From Chamaecrista fasciculata (lineage: Eukaryota > Streptophyta > Magnoliopsida > Fabales > Fabaceae): a stretch of 64,000 nt of DNA. Positions 36,769 to 48,499 of the stretch are shown here, one piece after another. How positions within the stretch are numbered: position 1 is the stretch's first letter; each line of letters begins with the position of its first letter. Location of the stretch: positions 1-64,000 of the forward strand of contig QANZ01005538.1 in assembly GCA_003254925.1 (NCBI GenBank). Direction: 5' to 3'. The position numbers were made by a program, and so were the translations under genes. The notes under the pieces were generated by a model. The model did no database searches and was not told the origin of the DNA. It was given only the letters and a program-made list of their open reading frames with translations.

Positions 36769-36893
36769 GGTTGGAACATCGTTTTCCTAACCTCTTCATC
36801 AGGGTTTTGCAAGAAGCCAATAAACTCTTTGACTACTTCGTCAAAACGGTGATTCCAACTCCTATATCCTTGCTTCAATCCATAAATGGATCT

Positions 36894-38921
36894 CTAAAGC
36901 TTGCATACCATATCTGGTACCTCAGGACATACAAACCCCTCAGGTTGTATCATATACACATCCTCGGGCAGCCTCCCGTTAAGGAACGCTGTCTTGACAT
37001 TCATTCGCCATATCTCATAGTCATAATATGCGGCTATGGCAAGGAGGATCCTAATGGATTTGGCCATTGCAACAGGCGAAAACGTTTCGTCATAGTCTAT
37101 ACCATGACGTTGCGTAAATCCCTTCACAACCAGCCTCGCCTTGAAGACTTTGACGTTGCCATCCATGTTTGTTTTCTCTTTGAAAACCCACTTGTACCCT
37201 ACGGGTTTTACCCCTTCGGGTGGAGCGACCAAGGTCCATACATTGTTGTCGTACATAGATTGCATCTCAGCCTTCATGACTTCAACCCATTTCTCAAAGT
37301 TGGGATCTACGATGGCCTCTTGATAGGTGGTGGGTTCACCACGCTCTGTGAGCAACACATCCCTTTTTTTAGTCACGAGAAATCCGTAATATCTCTCTAG
37401 CTGGAAACGTGTTCTATCAGACCTTCTTGGTCCTTGTGTTTGTGGAGGAGCTTCCACAACGTCTTGTGGAACTTCTCTAGTTTCCGTCTGTGCCTCTAAA
37501 GTGCTTTGTGGATTTTGAACTTCTTCAAGATCCACCTTACTCCCACTGTTTCTTTTGGAAACCAGATCCTTCTCCAAGAAGAATCCACTTCTGACTACAA
37601 ACACTTTGTTGTCAGCTGGGTAGTAAACATAGTATCCCCTTGTTTCCTTGGGATACCCTACAAACAAGCACTTGAGGGATTTGACTGATAGTTTATCGTT
37701 AGCTTGCTGCTTAACGTAAGCGTCACATCCCCAAACTTTGAGATAAGACAAATCGGGACTCCTCCCTTTCCATATCTCATATGGTGTCTTCTCAACTGCT
37801 TTAGACGGAACACGGTTAAGTGTGAAAGCGGCAGCTTCTAAAGCATATCCCCAGAAGGATGGCGGAAGATCAGTTTGACTCATCATAGATTGAACCATAT
37901 CTAATAGAGTTCGATTCCTCCTCTCAGACACACCATTCCACTGTGGTGTTCCAGGTGGAGTAAGCTGTGAGACTATCCCACAACTACTAAGATGATCAGT
38001 GAATTCTTGACTCAAATACTCGCCTCCTCGATCAGATCGTAGGATCTTGATTTTCTTGTCAAGCTGGTTCTCAACTTCATTCTGAAATCTCTTGAACATT
38101 TCAAAAGACTCTGACTTGTGCTTTATCAAGTAGACATACCCGTATCTACTGAAGTCGTCAGTAAACGTAATGTAGTAGGAGTAACCTCCTCTAGCATTAA
38201 TACTCATGGGTCCGCATACATCACTATGTATGATCCCCAACAAGCCAGATGCCCTTTCACTGTGGCCAGTAAAGGGCGCCTTTGTCATCTTACCAAGTAG
38301 ACAAGATTCGCAAGCATCATATGATTCAAAATCAAATGAGCTTAGAAGTCCATCTTTATGGAGCTTCTCTAGTCGTTTCTCGTTTATATGGCCTAAACGA
38401 CAATGCCAAAGGTATGTAGGATTAGATTCTCCAATCTTAATCCTTTTCGTATCAATGTTATAGATTTCGTTATTATGTCTTTGTTCCAATTTTAAGATAT
38501 AGTGGTTATCATGCAGATCACCATAAGCATATAACACCTCATTCTTATAAATTGAACATCTACCATTTCCATTTATGCAAATAAATCCTTCCTTATCCAA
38601 ATAAGAAAGCGATATAATGTTAGAACTAAGAGATGGTACATAATAACAATTGTTTAATAACCAAACAAGCCCAGTGGGCAAAACTAGCTCGTATGTTCCT
38701 ACAGCAACAGCAGCAACCCTTGCTCCATTGCCCACACGTAGGTCCACCTCGCCTCTGCTCAGCTTTCTACTTCTTCTCAACCCCTGCACATTAGTACATA
38801 TGTGAGAATGACAAGCAGTATCCAATACCCAAGTGGTAGGAGTAGACAAGTGAACGCCTATAACAAAGATACCTGAAGTAGAGGCTTCGCTCTTCTTCTT
38901 CTTTAGATCTTCCATGTACAC
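36894..38921 (-). pseudogene. Copia G protease, integrase and RT N-terminal part
   Basis: An open frame of 675 residues. It contains the protease motif WVLDTACHSH (Asp ~34) and the integrase zinc domain (His173, His178, Cys204, Cys207). The integrase core has Asp ~234 (HSDVCGPMS), Asp ~297 (RSDRGGEYLS) and Glu ~333 (GVSERRNRTL). Then come a linker, ERYYGFLVTKKRD, and the RT start NNVWTLVAPPEGVKPVG. It ends at a TAG (36891-36893) in the conserved CKL-RSIYGLKQ motif, where a Gln codon is usual. Integrase looks complete and could in principle be supplied in trans. This is inference from the motifs. Confidence 0.88.
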
Positions 38922-39680
38922 CTTATAGTTTCTCTTCCAGTGACCCGGCTTCTGGCAGAAGAAACAGACTGTGTCCTTATTGGGCTTTGCCTTCTTGGCA
39001 GGCGGTGGGTTAGGCTTAGCCCAGGCTTGGTCCCACCAACCTCGGCGTCTCCTTTCCTCTTTCCTTTGCCCTTACCCTCTCCCTTGTTCTGAACTAGTAA
39101 GACAGTGCTAGGCGCCTTCTTATTAGATGCCTCAGCAGTCTTTAGCATCCCATGCAGTTCAGAAACGGTCTTCTCCATGCCATTCATGTTAAAGTTTAAG
39201 AAGAACTGGTCATAACTTCTAGGTAGCGAATTCAGGATCAAATCCGTCGCTAGATCTGGCACAATGGGAAAACCCAGCCTGGCAAGGTGATCTACGTACC
39301 CCTTCATCTTCAAGACGTGGGCACTGACAAATCCACCTTCTCTCTTGCCTTGCTTGTACTTGGAACATTTCCCTGAGATGTGTCATCATCTCGTATGCCC
39401 CCATGTTCTCCAAGTTCTTTTGGATCTCAGGAACCATGGTTACCAGCATAAGACAGGCAACGTCCACAGAGTCACTTTGATGCTTCTCGTAAGCATCTCT
39501 CTGTGCTCTTGGAGCGTTTGCAGCAGGCTATTCAAGGATGGGGTTCTCTAGGACATACAGCTTTCTCTCCTGGGTGAGAACAATTCTCAGATTTCGGTAC
39601 CAGTCGAGAAAGTTAGTCCCAGTCAACTTGTCCTTCTCAAGGACAGATCGCAGTGATAGTGTTTGAACGTTTGTTGCCAT
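38903..39680 (-). pseudogene. Copia G gag, frameshifted
   Basis: The ATG is at 39680 (MATNVQ). The first part carries TNFLDWYRNLRIVLTQ and a TAG after ENPIPE. Near 39340 a deletion of ~41 bases shifts the frame. A further single-base loss near 39020 throws the zinc-knuckle region out of the gag frame, so the CCHC residues are present only in the pol frame's upstream extension. The central block LILNSLPRSYDQFFLNFNMN is present, so G does not share the D/E deletion. Confidence 0.83.
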
Positions 39681-41220
39681 TTGATTCTACAATTAGATAT
39701 GAAAAGCTTTAATTAGCAGGAAAAATAAAATTATATCCACCATTTTATAAAACCCAGTGAAATTTATTATTAGTGGCTAAGATCCATATTTCACCAAAGT
39801 TTACCGTCGCTGAGGGCGATCATGCACTCTTTGGCTATTTAGGTAGGTAACTCCTTACCAATCACATCTCCATGTGACTCTTAGATCCTTATGGGACTGT
39901 ATCATCACATGATACTTATTATGACATGTTTATCCCATCTAATGCCTTGAGGTCTAAAACCGTTTTGATAACCCCATTAAGTCACACGGTAAAACATGTG
40001 AATGGCTAGGTTCAAAACAACGAGGCCAAGGCCCAATCCCATATCATTAAGGCCCAACTAAATACGTGTCGCTGAGGGCGATCACCGCATTTAAAGAACC
40101 AAAATTTCAATAGGCGTCGTGTTGAAACTCCCATTCAGCCGTGTCTCCTCAAGGTCAAGGCAGATACGTGTCGCTGAGGGCGATCACCGCTCCACGATGA
40201 ACAAGATTTTGACAGGGCGTTTTAGCGATGGCATTAAATACTTAAGATTTTCTAAAAGGGTTTAATATTTAATTAAAAGGTTCCGATTTATAGTTTAATT
40301 TTAAAACTCCTTTTAAAATCAAACGAGTCATGTCACATGTTTATTACCCCATGTATCTCATACATATAAACATGTGTCGGATTTTGTATCGTATACAAAA
40401 TCCCACGCTCGTATCGTATACATGGTTGTAGCGCGATATGTATAAATAGCATGTTAAAATTTCGCACCCTAAACATACATCTAGCGCATCACATACAACT
40501 AAATGTAAAAGCATACACCGTGTTTAGATATGGCTCATCTACCCTAGAATTCTCCCAAGTTAATGAGAGAACCTTTCTAAAAATGAAATTACACGTGAAT
40601 AAACCCAGTTACATTGAGGTATAAACTGAAAATAAATTTTACACCAGAGTAGAGGGAGACGACACGCAGGCCGTATTTACCGAAATAAACCTCCTTGAGC
40701 CATATCCAACACCACACAATTCAAATATGAACAATTCATACAATTATGTCAAACACGGCATCCAACACATATATTAAAACTCCTTTTAAGATTGTGTTCA
40801 ATTTAGGGTCTATGCAATTTTAACATGCCTTTTCTTGAGATTGGGCCTTTTATCAATAATTATAAATACCATGAATCTCCATTCAAAAATTTAAAATTAT
40901 TGACCCCCAAAAATTTTAAAATTCATAATTTTAATAAATTTTCAGCCACCTATATAATATTATAATTAAAACACTTTTAATTATAATTATACAGGACTTT
41001 TCGATTTTGGCCTAAAACTTCAAGAAAATTTTTCCAATCGATCCAATCGGTTCTATATGTATCATATACATATAATTTGCACCTTTTTCTGTAGATTGAA
41101 TTTTTAAGAAAAACGTTCGGTGGATTTCTTTGTAAAACCAAAAACGTGATTGAAAGCGGTAAACACACATATCATACATCACATGTACACATAAACAGTT
41201 TTAAATCCTAGAACTAGCGT
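39681..41220 (-). other. Leader of copia G
   Basis: About 1.54 kb without coding potential. The hairpin motif occurs near 39804, 40063 and 40165 (CGTGTCGCTGAGGGCGATCA). Units two and three lie in an imperfect ~100-bp tandem repeat. Confidence 0.72.
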
Positions 41221-41233
41221 GGCTCTGATACCA
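41221..41233 (-). other. Primer binding site (tRNA-iMet) of copia G
   Basis: The - strand reads TGGTATCAGAGCC, one base from the LTR at 41235. Confidence 0.93.
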
Positions 41234-41234
41234 T

Positions 41235-43226
41235 TGTTGGGAATCCTATGCGCCTAACGCAGCGGAAGCAAAATAAAAAAAATAAAATAAAAGCGCCTAG
41301 GTCTTAGAATTCCCGAATCGATCCGCTAGCAGAATTTAAAACTTTTAGATAGTGGTATACCTCACGAGTTTCAATCGGATGGTTGTACAAGGCGTGTGCA
41401 AGGAGCCCACTCTCAGCGTTCTTCCTCTGCCGGTGATCCACACGAACAGTTTCTCGGACACCAAGGTGCTAGCCTTCCGTTCTTTTCTCCAAAAAAACCA
41501 GGGACCAATCTACAGCCCTTGAATTCCGGAACTCCTTCTTGAATCCAATTCAGCAAAAGTGGCGCATAGAAGAAACCCCCCACAAGAACTCCTTCTTGCC
41601 TTTTCTTCTCTCAAACCTTAGTTATGGAGCCAAGTTAATTTTTATTAACTATTAGCAAAAATCGACTTTCTCTCTCTATGGGTGCAAAGGTGCGATTTTC
41701 TCTCTCTCTTCAAGGAGGAAGAAAATCAAAGCTAGGGTTAGAATGCTTGTCTATGGGGCAAGTCGACTTGCCCCCTTATTTATAGATAAAATATTTGGTG
41801 ATTTAATTATTCCTAAAATCATGATATTCTGACAATATAATTATTTTAGTACTTGAATTTACAATTAAAATATTACCTTAATATTTTAATTTAAATTCAA
41901 AATGCAATCTTGGAGAATCAAATGAGAGATCAAATCTCCCCTTGGGACCCACCAAGCCATGCGCCTAACTCCCTCATTTTATCTTTGGAATTTTATAAAT
42001 CAAAAACTTTCTTAATTCATGATTCACCAAAGATACTGAGAGGAGATCTCACCAAATCTGTTTGAATCAAATCTTTTGATATCTCCATCAAATCTTTTGA
42101 ATTCAAACTTGTTATTTGAATCAATAAAACAATTTTATTTATCCAAATAATCCAAAAGAGGCGCCACCCTCATATTATTATTAGGGAATTTTATAATTCA
42201 ATAATTTCCTAACTTTTAGGAACCTTATCTGAATTATTTTTCCCTAATATTTTAATTGTAAATAATTAATCCCCATTAATCATTTAACAACTATTATATT
42301 GAAACTTGTCCCACAACTATTATATTGCCACCGGAGTGACCCACGAATTAACCCTAATTCGTGTCCCTTTTAAAACGATGTCTTGTTCCTGCTCGTGTGT
42401 GACCCAGCAGGCCCCACGTGAAGTTGGCAGCAAGTCATCTCCATGACTTACAAGTCGTGAGCGGACTCTAGCAAGCCATCACAACTACCCAAAACACGTG
42501 AGTTATCGTTTTTACCAAAACGACTTAACCTCAGTACCTCCTTGTCAGTGACCCTATTGTCCTACGATACCTTGGTCATGGATTAGGCACAGGAAAGTCA
42601 TCCATAATCCAAACCACAACTTTCTCAATTTTCTTGAGTAAGTCCCATTTCCTCAGTGGCCACTCTTTTTCCTGGACAGACTCATCGAGGGCGCCAGTTA
42701 GATATCTCTCATCTAATGAGGGACAAAATCCCATCTTGGCCAATCCACATTCCTCAGCACGACAATCAATCAAACCCGTACTTAGCCCTTATGGCTACCC
42801 TGTTACGGGCAACGTTAGACTAAGCCAAAGTCTGACAACTGCAACGCCGGAATAATGATGACCTCAGGTCTAAGGCATCGCTACAGGCGTACAGGAGAGG
42901 CAAGCTGATGACTAAACCCATGCCGGATTCTCCGGGTCAGTTCAGCAACTCGTAACCCCTTACGTAATTGCACCATGACTCTCGTCCCAGCATCTAGTGC
43001 ATGCATCTCTATGCACCGAGGTCATGTTGGTCTTAGTTCATTTTCGATCCCACGAAAACAATCGACCAGGGACAAATTTAGATTAATTATCTCATAATTA
43101 ATCATGGAGGTTATCATAGTAAACATGCTAATAACATGATAACACATTAATTTATCTCCATAAATTAATAATATGTTCAAAACATATTTACATAAAATGA
43201 TTGGCCCTATAGCACAATCTCCAACA
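41235..43226 (-). repeat. 5' LTR of copia G
   Basis: 1992 bp, TGTTGGGAATCCTATG to CAATCTCCAACA, followed by the ATTTA duplication. Confidence 0.92.
41776..41786 (-). promoter_or_regulatory. LTR TATA-like box of copia G
   Basis: CTATAAATAAG on the - strand, followed downstream (41774 down to 41755) by the 20-bp palindrome GGGGCAAGTCGACTTGCCCC. The arrangement is the same as in copy A. Confidence 0.55.
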
Positions 43227-43927
43227 ATTTAACCTTAGTACCACCTTGTCATAATCTCTATTGTCACACGATATTTTGGTCATGGATAAGGCATGGGAAA
43301 ATCATCCTTATTCCAAACCACAACTTTCTCGCTTCCTTGAGTTAGTCCCATTTCCCTGTGTGACCACACATTCCTTGGACAGACTCATCGAGGGGCCCAG
43401 TTAAATATCTCTCATCTCTATGAGTGACAAAATTCCCTCTTGGTCAACCACATACCTCAGCACGGCAAACAACAAAACTCGTACCTAGCCTGTATTGATA
43501 CCCTGTTACGGGCAACGTTGGACTAGGCCAAAGTTTGACATCTACAACGCCAGAATAGTCAAGACCTCAGGTCTAAGGCATCGTGACAGGTGTACAGGAG
43601 AGACTAGCTTATGATTATACCCATGCAGGACTCTCCGGGTTGGTCCAGCAATTTGTAACCCTTTACATAATTGCACCATGACTCTCATAAAGCATCTCAT
43701 GCGTGTATCTCCATACACCGAATTCATGCTGGTCTTGGTTCATTCTCGTTCCCACGCTAATGATCGACCAGGGACAATTTAGACTAATTATCACATAATT
43801 TTAATCAAGGACTGTTATCACAGTAAAGATGCTAATAATATGATAACATAATTTATCATCTATAAATTAATCAAAATAATATGTTCATACGTATAAAATG
43901 ATTGGCCCTAGGGCACAATCTCAATCA
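43227..43927 (-). repeat. 5' LTR of copia F, distal part
   Basis: Continues the LTR of F after element G, from ATTTAACCTTAGTACC to CACAATCTCAATCA. With 32701-33816 it gives an LTR of ~1.8 kb. This is the outer right edge of the copia nest. Confidence 0.85.
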
Positions 43928-45040
43928 AATATATGAGACCAACAGTGTAACAAAAAAAGATGAGACCAAATTGAGAATTGAGCAAAAGATATGGGAACAA
44001 ATTTGCACTTTGATCTTAATGATTTGATTACTTAAAAAATGATAAAATGTCTCAATTTAGCCTTGAAGAAATGATGCAATTACCAAAAAAAAAACTTTTC
44101 AACTTCAATTATTTATTGAAATTTTAACACAATTCAAAATTGCCTCTTTGTGGTAAAAATTGGATATAACTATATTTTTCAAGAATTGAATTATATAATT
44201 TTAGACTAAATTAATATATATATATATATATATTCAAAAATTAAATTATTCATTGACCTATTACATTTTTTTACATCAGTTTTCTCCAAAGGAAAGCTAC
44301 TTGCATGATCTCAAGGTAAATACTGAATCTTTAATTAATTATCAGTTTTCATTTTTTATTTTCGTATTTTATGTATATTAAGGATATAATACAAGAAAAG
44401 TATATAAGAAACCTAAGGTGAATTTTTTTTTTCCAATTACAGAAAATAAAAGATATACTGTACTAGTCACACTCACTCAGATAGTCAAATAAGTGAGATA
44501 ACTTTGTGGAATTTTCACACAACTACGAAGGCACGTTATATGACTTTTCACTTAAAGTGTGGCCACATATTAATCGAAGACCATGCCTGATGACAATTTC
44601 TGTAGATATTTTGAATATTTTTCGATATCCTTTAAAACAAATAATCAAGGAGCAAATCAGATATTGAATACGATTAAAAGAAATAGTTAAACTTTTGCAG
44701 AATAATTGAAGTTGAGAGAAATTTTATATATTTCAATCTTAAAGGACATTTGGCATATAAACTTTTTTTAATTACGAGAACTATAATTATAGAAATGTAC
44801 ATTTTTATAAATATGATTCTAAAAGGCCAAAGTTCTATTTTGGTCTCTCAAGTTTGTTCAAAGTTCCATTTTAGACTCTCAAGTTTCCAAAAAGTTCCAC
44901 CGTTACTCCATACTCATTTCCATCCACTTTTTTCCTTTAAGAAATGGGAAAACTAACTTTAATCTCCCAAAAATTTTATGTTTTTTACATTAACGTATTT
45001 TTCTTTTTTATAATATAATCAAAACGTTGACAAAAATACT
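43928..45040. other. AT-rich intergenic DNA
   Basis: No coding frame. It holds a (TA)n run at 44214-44233. Two short stretches resemble degenerate MULE or MITE ends (43930-44020, GAGACCAAATTGAGAA; 44806-44900, TTTTGGTCTCTCAAGTTTG). I could not pair them into one element. This may be the oldest DNA of the left part of the window. Confidence 0.5.
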
Positions 45041-45276
45041 TTTGGTAACCCTAAAGTATGAGGTAAGTTTCAGTTTCTGTTGTACCTCCAAAGTTTTTTT
45101 TGGGTCAATTTTAACTCCAATACTTCATAGTTAAATCAATTGTACCTCCAAGTTGACTAAAAAACGAAAAGGTTGAGGGTATAATTGACTCAAAAAAACA
45201 TTTTGAGATACAATTGAAACTAACTCCATACTTTTAGTGTACAATTGACCTAAAAATACTTTGGGGATACAATTGA
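45041..45276. mobile_element. MITE-like inverted repeat
   Basis: The left arm (CTAAAGTATGAGGTAAGTTT, then TACCTCCAAAGTTTTTTTTG and GGTCAATT) pairs with the inverted right arm near 45185-45250 over ~60 bases, with a short centre. There is no coding frame, and I find no clear TSD. The right end overlaps the presumed start of the gypsy LTR. Confidence 0.5.
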
Positions 45277-47840
45277 TGAACCTGGTTCTGGCTGGGGGTC
45301 ATTACCTGGTTCGGGTGAGGCAACTCTAGGTCAAAGGTCGCCTGCAAGTCAATGAACACACAGGGGTGGCCCTGCGATTCACCTCCGATACTTAAGTTAG
45401 TAAGGGTTATGAGCTCAATAATCTCAATTGACTAAGCAGAGAGCGTAACTTTTTCCAGTGTGAAGGGTCAACCTTTTATACTGGCTGAGGGCGATCTGGT
45501 GTGATCTTGCCATAAATTCCTAGATGCTTGATTGTGATCCCGGCTGATCTGATTGTGATCCTTGGCTCCCACGTAATTTCCTTTTCTGTGAAAGGTGCCT
45601 TGATGGCCAAGGTGTTTATCAAGGGAGAGGATCTCTGAGTGATTTGTCTTGATTGAAAGCGGATCTTGAGCGATCCTTGATTGATTCCTGATTGGCTCAG
45701 GGAATGTTTCCTTATCCTTCGCTCCGTGAGCGCCCTCATCCTTCGCGTTATGGGCGCCAATGTCCGGGCATGATGTAGGTGTTGGGAAATCACAGAGGGA
45801 GCGCAGCGGAAGAAATTTAAAAATTTTGGACTAAAACGCAATTAAAACTAAAAGCTAACTCTGTGATTCCTTCCAGGATCCACTAACTATGTTTATACTA
45901 AGTAAGAAAAGATGTTTACCTAGTTTTGATCGGTGACTTATCGTATTCGCGAATTTGAGAAGTCCACAGAGTGTCCTTCCTCTACCAGTAATCCACACGA
46001 GCAGTTTGGCAGATGCCTAGGTGCTAGCCTCCTTCACTTCTTCCCAAGTGAAAACGGGAACTATATCTATGATTCTTGAATAATCAAGAAGTGTTCTTGA
46101 TTATCAAGATTGATTGGGCTTGGCGAATTTTCACTCTCTATAGATGCTCTAGGCGAAATTCTTGGTCTGACCAAGAATTGATCTGTGTTGTGAGTTATCT
46201 CTGAGATAGGCGCCTAGTGCCTCTATTTATAGTGTTCTCATTCCTAGTTTTAGGGAATCCTAATCCAATTAGGATATCTCTAAGATATGGGATATCTTTT
46301 AGATATCTCAAAATATCTTTTGATTTATAATATTAAACTTAATATTATAATTCAAAAATAAAGGCCCAATTCGAATTTGACTATCCAAGATCAAATCTTG
46401 AGATCAAATCTTAATTTGCTCAAATCCTATTGGTTGGAATGAGTCATGAGAATTTGATTTTATAATTTAAATATTACTTTAATATTTAAATATAAAAAAG
46501 TCGAATTTTGCCTTATCCTATCTTTAAAATGCAAGATCAAATCTTCCACCCCAAGTAAAGGAGCTAGGCGAAATTCTCATGCTAGTCTTGGAGGAATTTT
46601 ATAACAACCCAAACTCCTTAGGTAGTTATAACTAATTCCTAACAATTTTGAATAAAAGAATTACCTTAATATCTTTTAATTCAAATCCTATATCTTTTCC
46701 AAAAGATATTTATCTTATCTTTATTTAATTAATAAAAACAATTTCTATTAATAAAAATAAAGATAATGAGGCGCCACCCTCATCCTTATGTTTCCCAATT
46801 TTAGTGAATTTAATAAATCAATAATTCCCTAATTTTTAGGAAACTTATTTAATTTATTTATTCACTAATATTTTAATTGTAAAACTATTTAACAATTAAT
46901 TTAAATTTAAATTTGTCCAACAAATTTAAAACCTCAATCATAGATATTTATTTAAGACAAGATTTAATGTCCTAAGACATTTAACTATGTCCTAAATTGT
47001 GTCACCTAAGTGACTCACGAATTAACCCTAATTCGTGTCCCAAAAATTAGCATCTTGATCCTGCTCATGTGTGACCCAGCAGGCCTCACGTGAAGTTGGC
47101 AGCAAATCATCTTTATGACTCACAAGTTGTGAGCGGACTCTAGCAAGCCATCACAACTACCCAAAACACGGGAGTTATCGCTTTAACGACTTTAACGATT
47201 TAACCTAAATACCACCTTGTCATAATTCCTATTGTCTCACGATATTTTGGTCATGGATCAGGCACGGGAATGTCATCCAAAATCCAAACCACAACTTTCT
47301 CGATTTCCTGAGTTAGTCCCAATTCCCAGCGTGGCCACGCATTTCTTGGACAGACTCATCGAGGGCGCCAGTTAAATATCTCTCATCTTAAATGAGGGAC
47401 AAAATCCCATCTTGGTCAACCACATTCCTTTGCACGGTAATCAACCAAACCCGTACCTAGCCTGTATGGCTACCCTGCTACGGGTAACGTTGGACTAGGC
47501 CAAAGTTTGACAACTACAATGCCGGAATAGTCAAGACCTCAGGTCTAAGGCTATCGTGACAGGTGTACAGGAGAGGCTCGCTTATGACTAAACCCATGCA
47601 GGACTCTCCGGGTTGGTCCAGCAACTTGTAACCCTTACATAATCGCATCATGACTCTCCATAAATTAATTAATATGTTCAAAACATATTTATAAAATGAT
47701 TGGTCCTAGGGCACAATCTCCAACAGTAGGGCGTTCACGACCCTTTAACTTGTCCAGTGGGTATTTGGCGCATTGGGTCAGGGGCATATCTTGCCATTTG
47801 GGCCTCCTAATTATTGGGCCTATTATCACTAGTCCCAACA
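45274..47840 (-). repeat. 3' LTR of the Tat-lineage gypsy element (boundaries approximate)
   Basis: Starts TGATGAACCTGGTTCTGG and ends TCACTAGTCCCAACA in + coordinates (TG...CA). It is split by a solo copia LTR at 45780-47725, leaving ~620 bp of its own. The body (GGTCGCCTGCAAGTCAATGA, GGGTGGCCCTGCGATTCACC) is typical of plant gypsy LTR ends. No clean polypurine tract adjoins 47840, so the inner boundary is uncertain. Confidence 0.5.
45780..47725 (-). mobile_element. Solo copia LTR with TSD GTAGG
   Basis: 1946 bp, TGTTGGGAAATCACAG to CAATCTCCAACA. It is of the same family as A-G and is flanked by GTAGG at 45775-45779 and 47726-47730. No internal region is present, so it arose by recombination between two LTRs of a full insertion. 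Confidence 0.93.
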
Positions 47841-48499
47841 AAAGAAGTGAAGCTCTGTCCCCATCAGTGGAGTCCCCTTCGAGGGCGTCCTTGGCACTGA
47901 CTGTAACTTCATGGGCGTTGTTGTCGTTGACGCCGCGGGTTTCATCTCGCAGTTACATGAAGGTTTGCCTAATATGGCGTCCTCGGGCCTGATTTCTTTT
48001 TCCTTCGTCGTTCCAATTTCTATGCTGACGTTGTGTGTCACTTCGTTTCTTGCATGTCAGCGCATCGTGGCCACGTGTCACAGCGCGATTGGCCAATTCT
48101 CCATCATGATGGCAGAACGTGGAACGAGGGGGGCGCATTTAATGCGTTATTTTGGTTTTTGGGAAAGGTTTTTCAAAATCGCCGATTCTCCCTCCTTTCC
48201 TCTTTACTCTGCCATCTTCAACCTCTCAAGTTTTCTCTCTCTACCTTGTTTTCTCTGAACTCCTCGCCGTAACTGTGTGTTTGCGAGGCTCCGTTCAGCC
48301 CTGCCACCATTCTTTTTGTTCCGATTACCACGACCGGCGACTTCCGGTGAGCGTTGTGATACTTCCTTTGGTTGTTTTTACGCAATGCATGCTATTGTTA
48401 TTGAGTTTTACTCATTGCGTTCTTCGCGTTCTTGTTCGCAGCGTTCATACGCACTCTCCAGCATTTCCTTTGAGGGCTTTTCTCCGATTCGCCAGCATC
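47841..48499 (+). promoter_or_regulatory. Presumed promoter and 5' UTR of the antisense gene
   Basis: Non-coding DNA between the gypsy LTR and the antisense gene. A CT-rich stretch at 48187-48260 resembles a plant 5' UTR. A possible UTR intron runs 48347-48441, with GTGAGC at its start and CTTGTTCGCAG at its end (95 bp). The TATA position is not evident. Confidence 0.4.

Larger units (their letters stand above)
33817..43226 (-). mobile_element. Complete copia element G inserted in the LTR of F
   Basis: A 9.41-kb element: 3' LTR 33817-35768, polypurine tract, pol, gag, leader, primer site 41221-41233 and 5' LTR 41235-43226. It is flanked by ATTTA at 33812-33816 and 43227-43231. This is the best-preserved copy. 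Even so, it is not autonomous: gag has frameshifts, pol has a TAG, and the reverse transcriptase active-site box is deleted. Confidence 0.93.
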
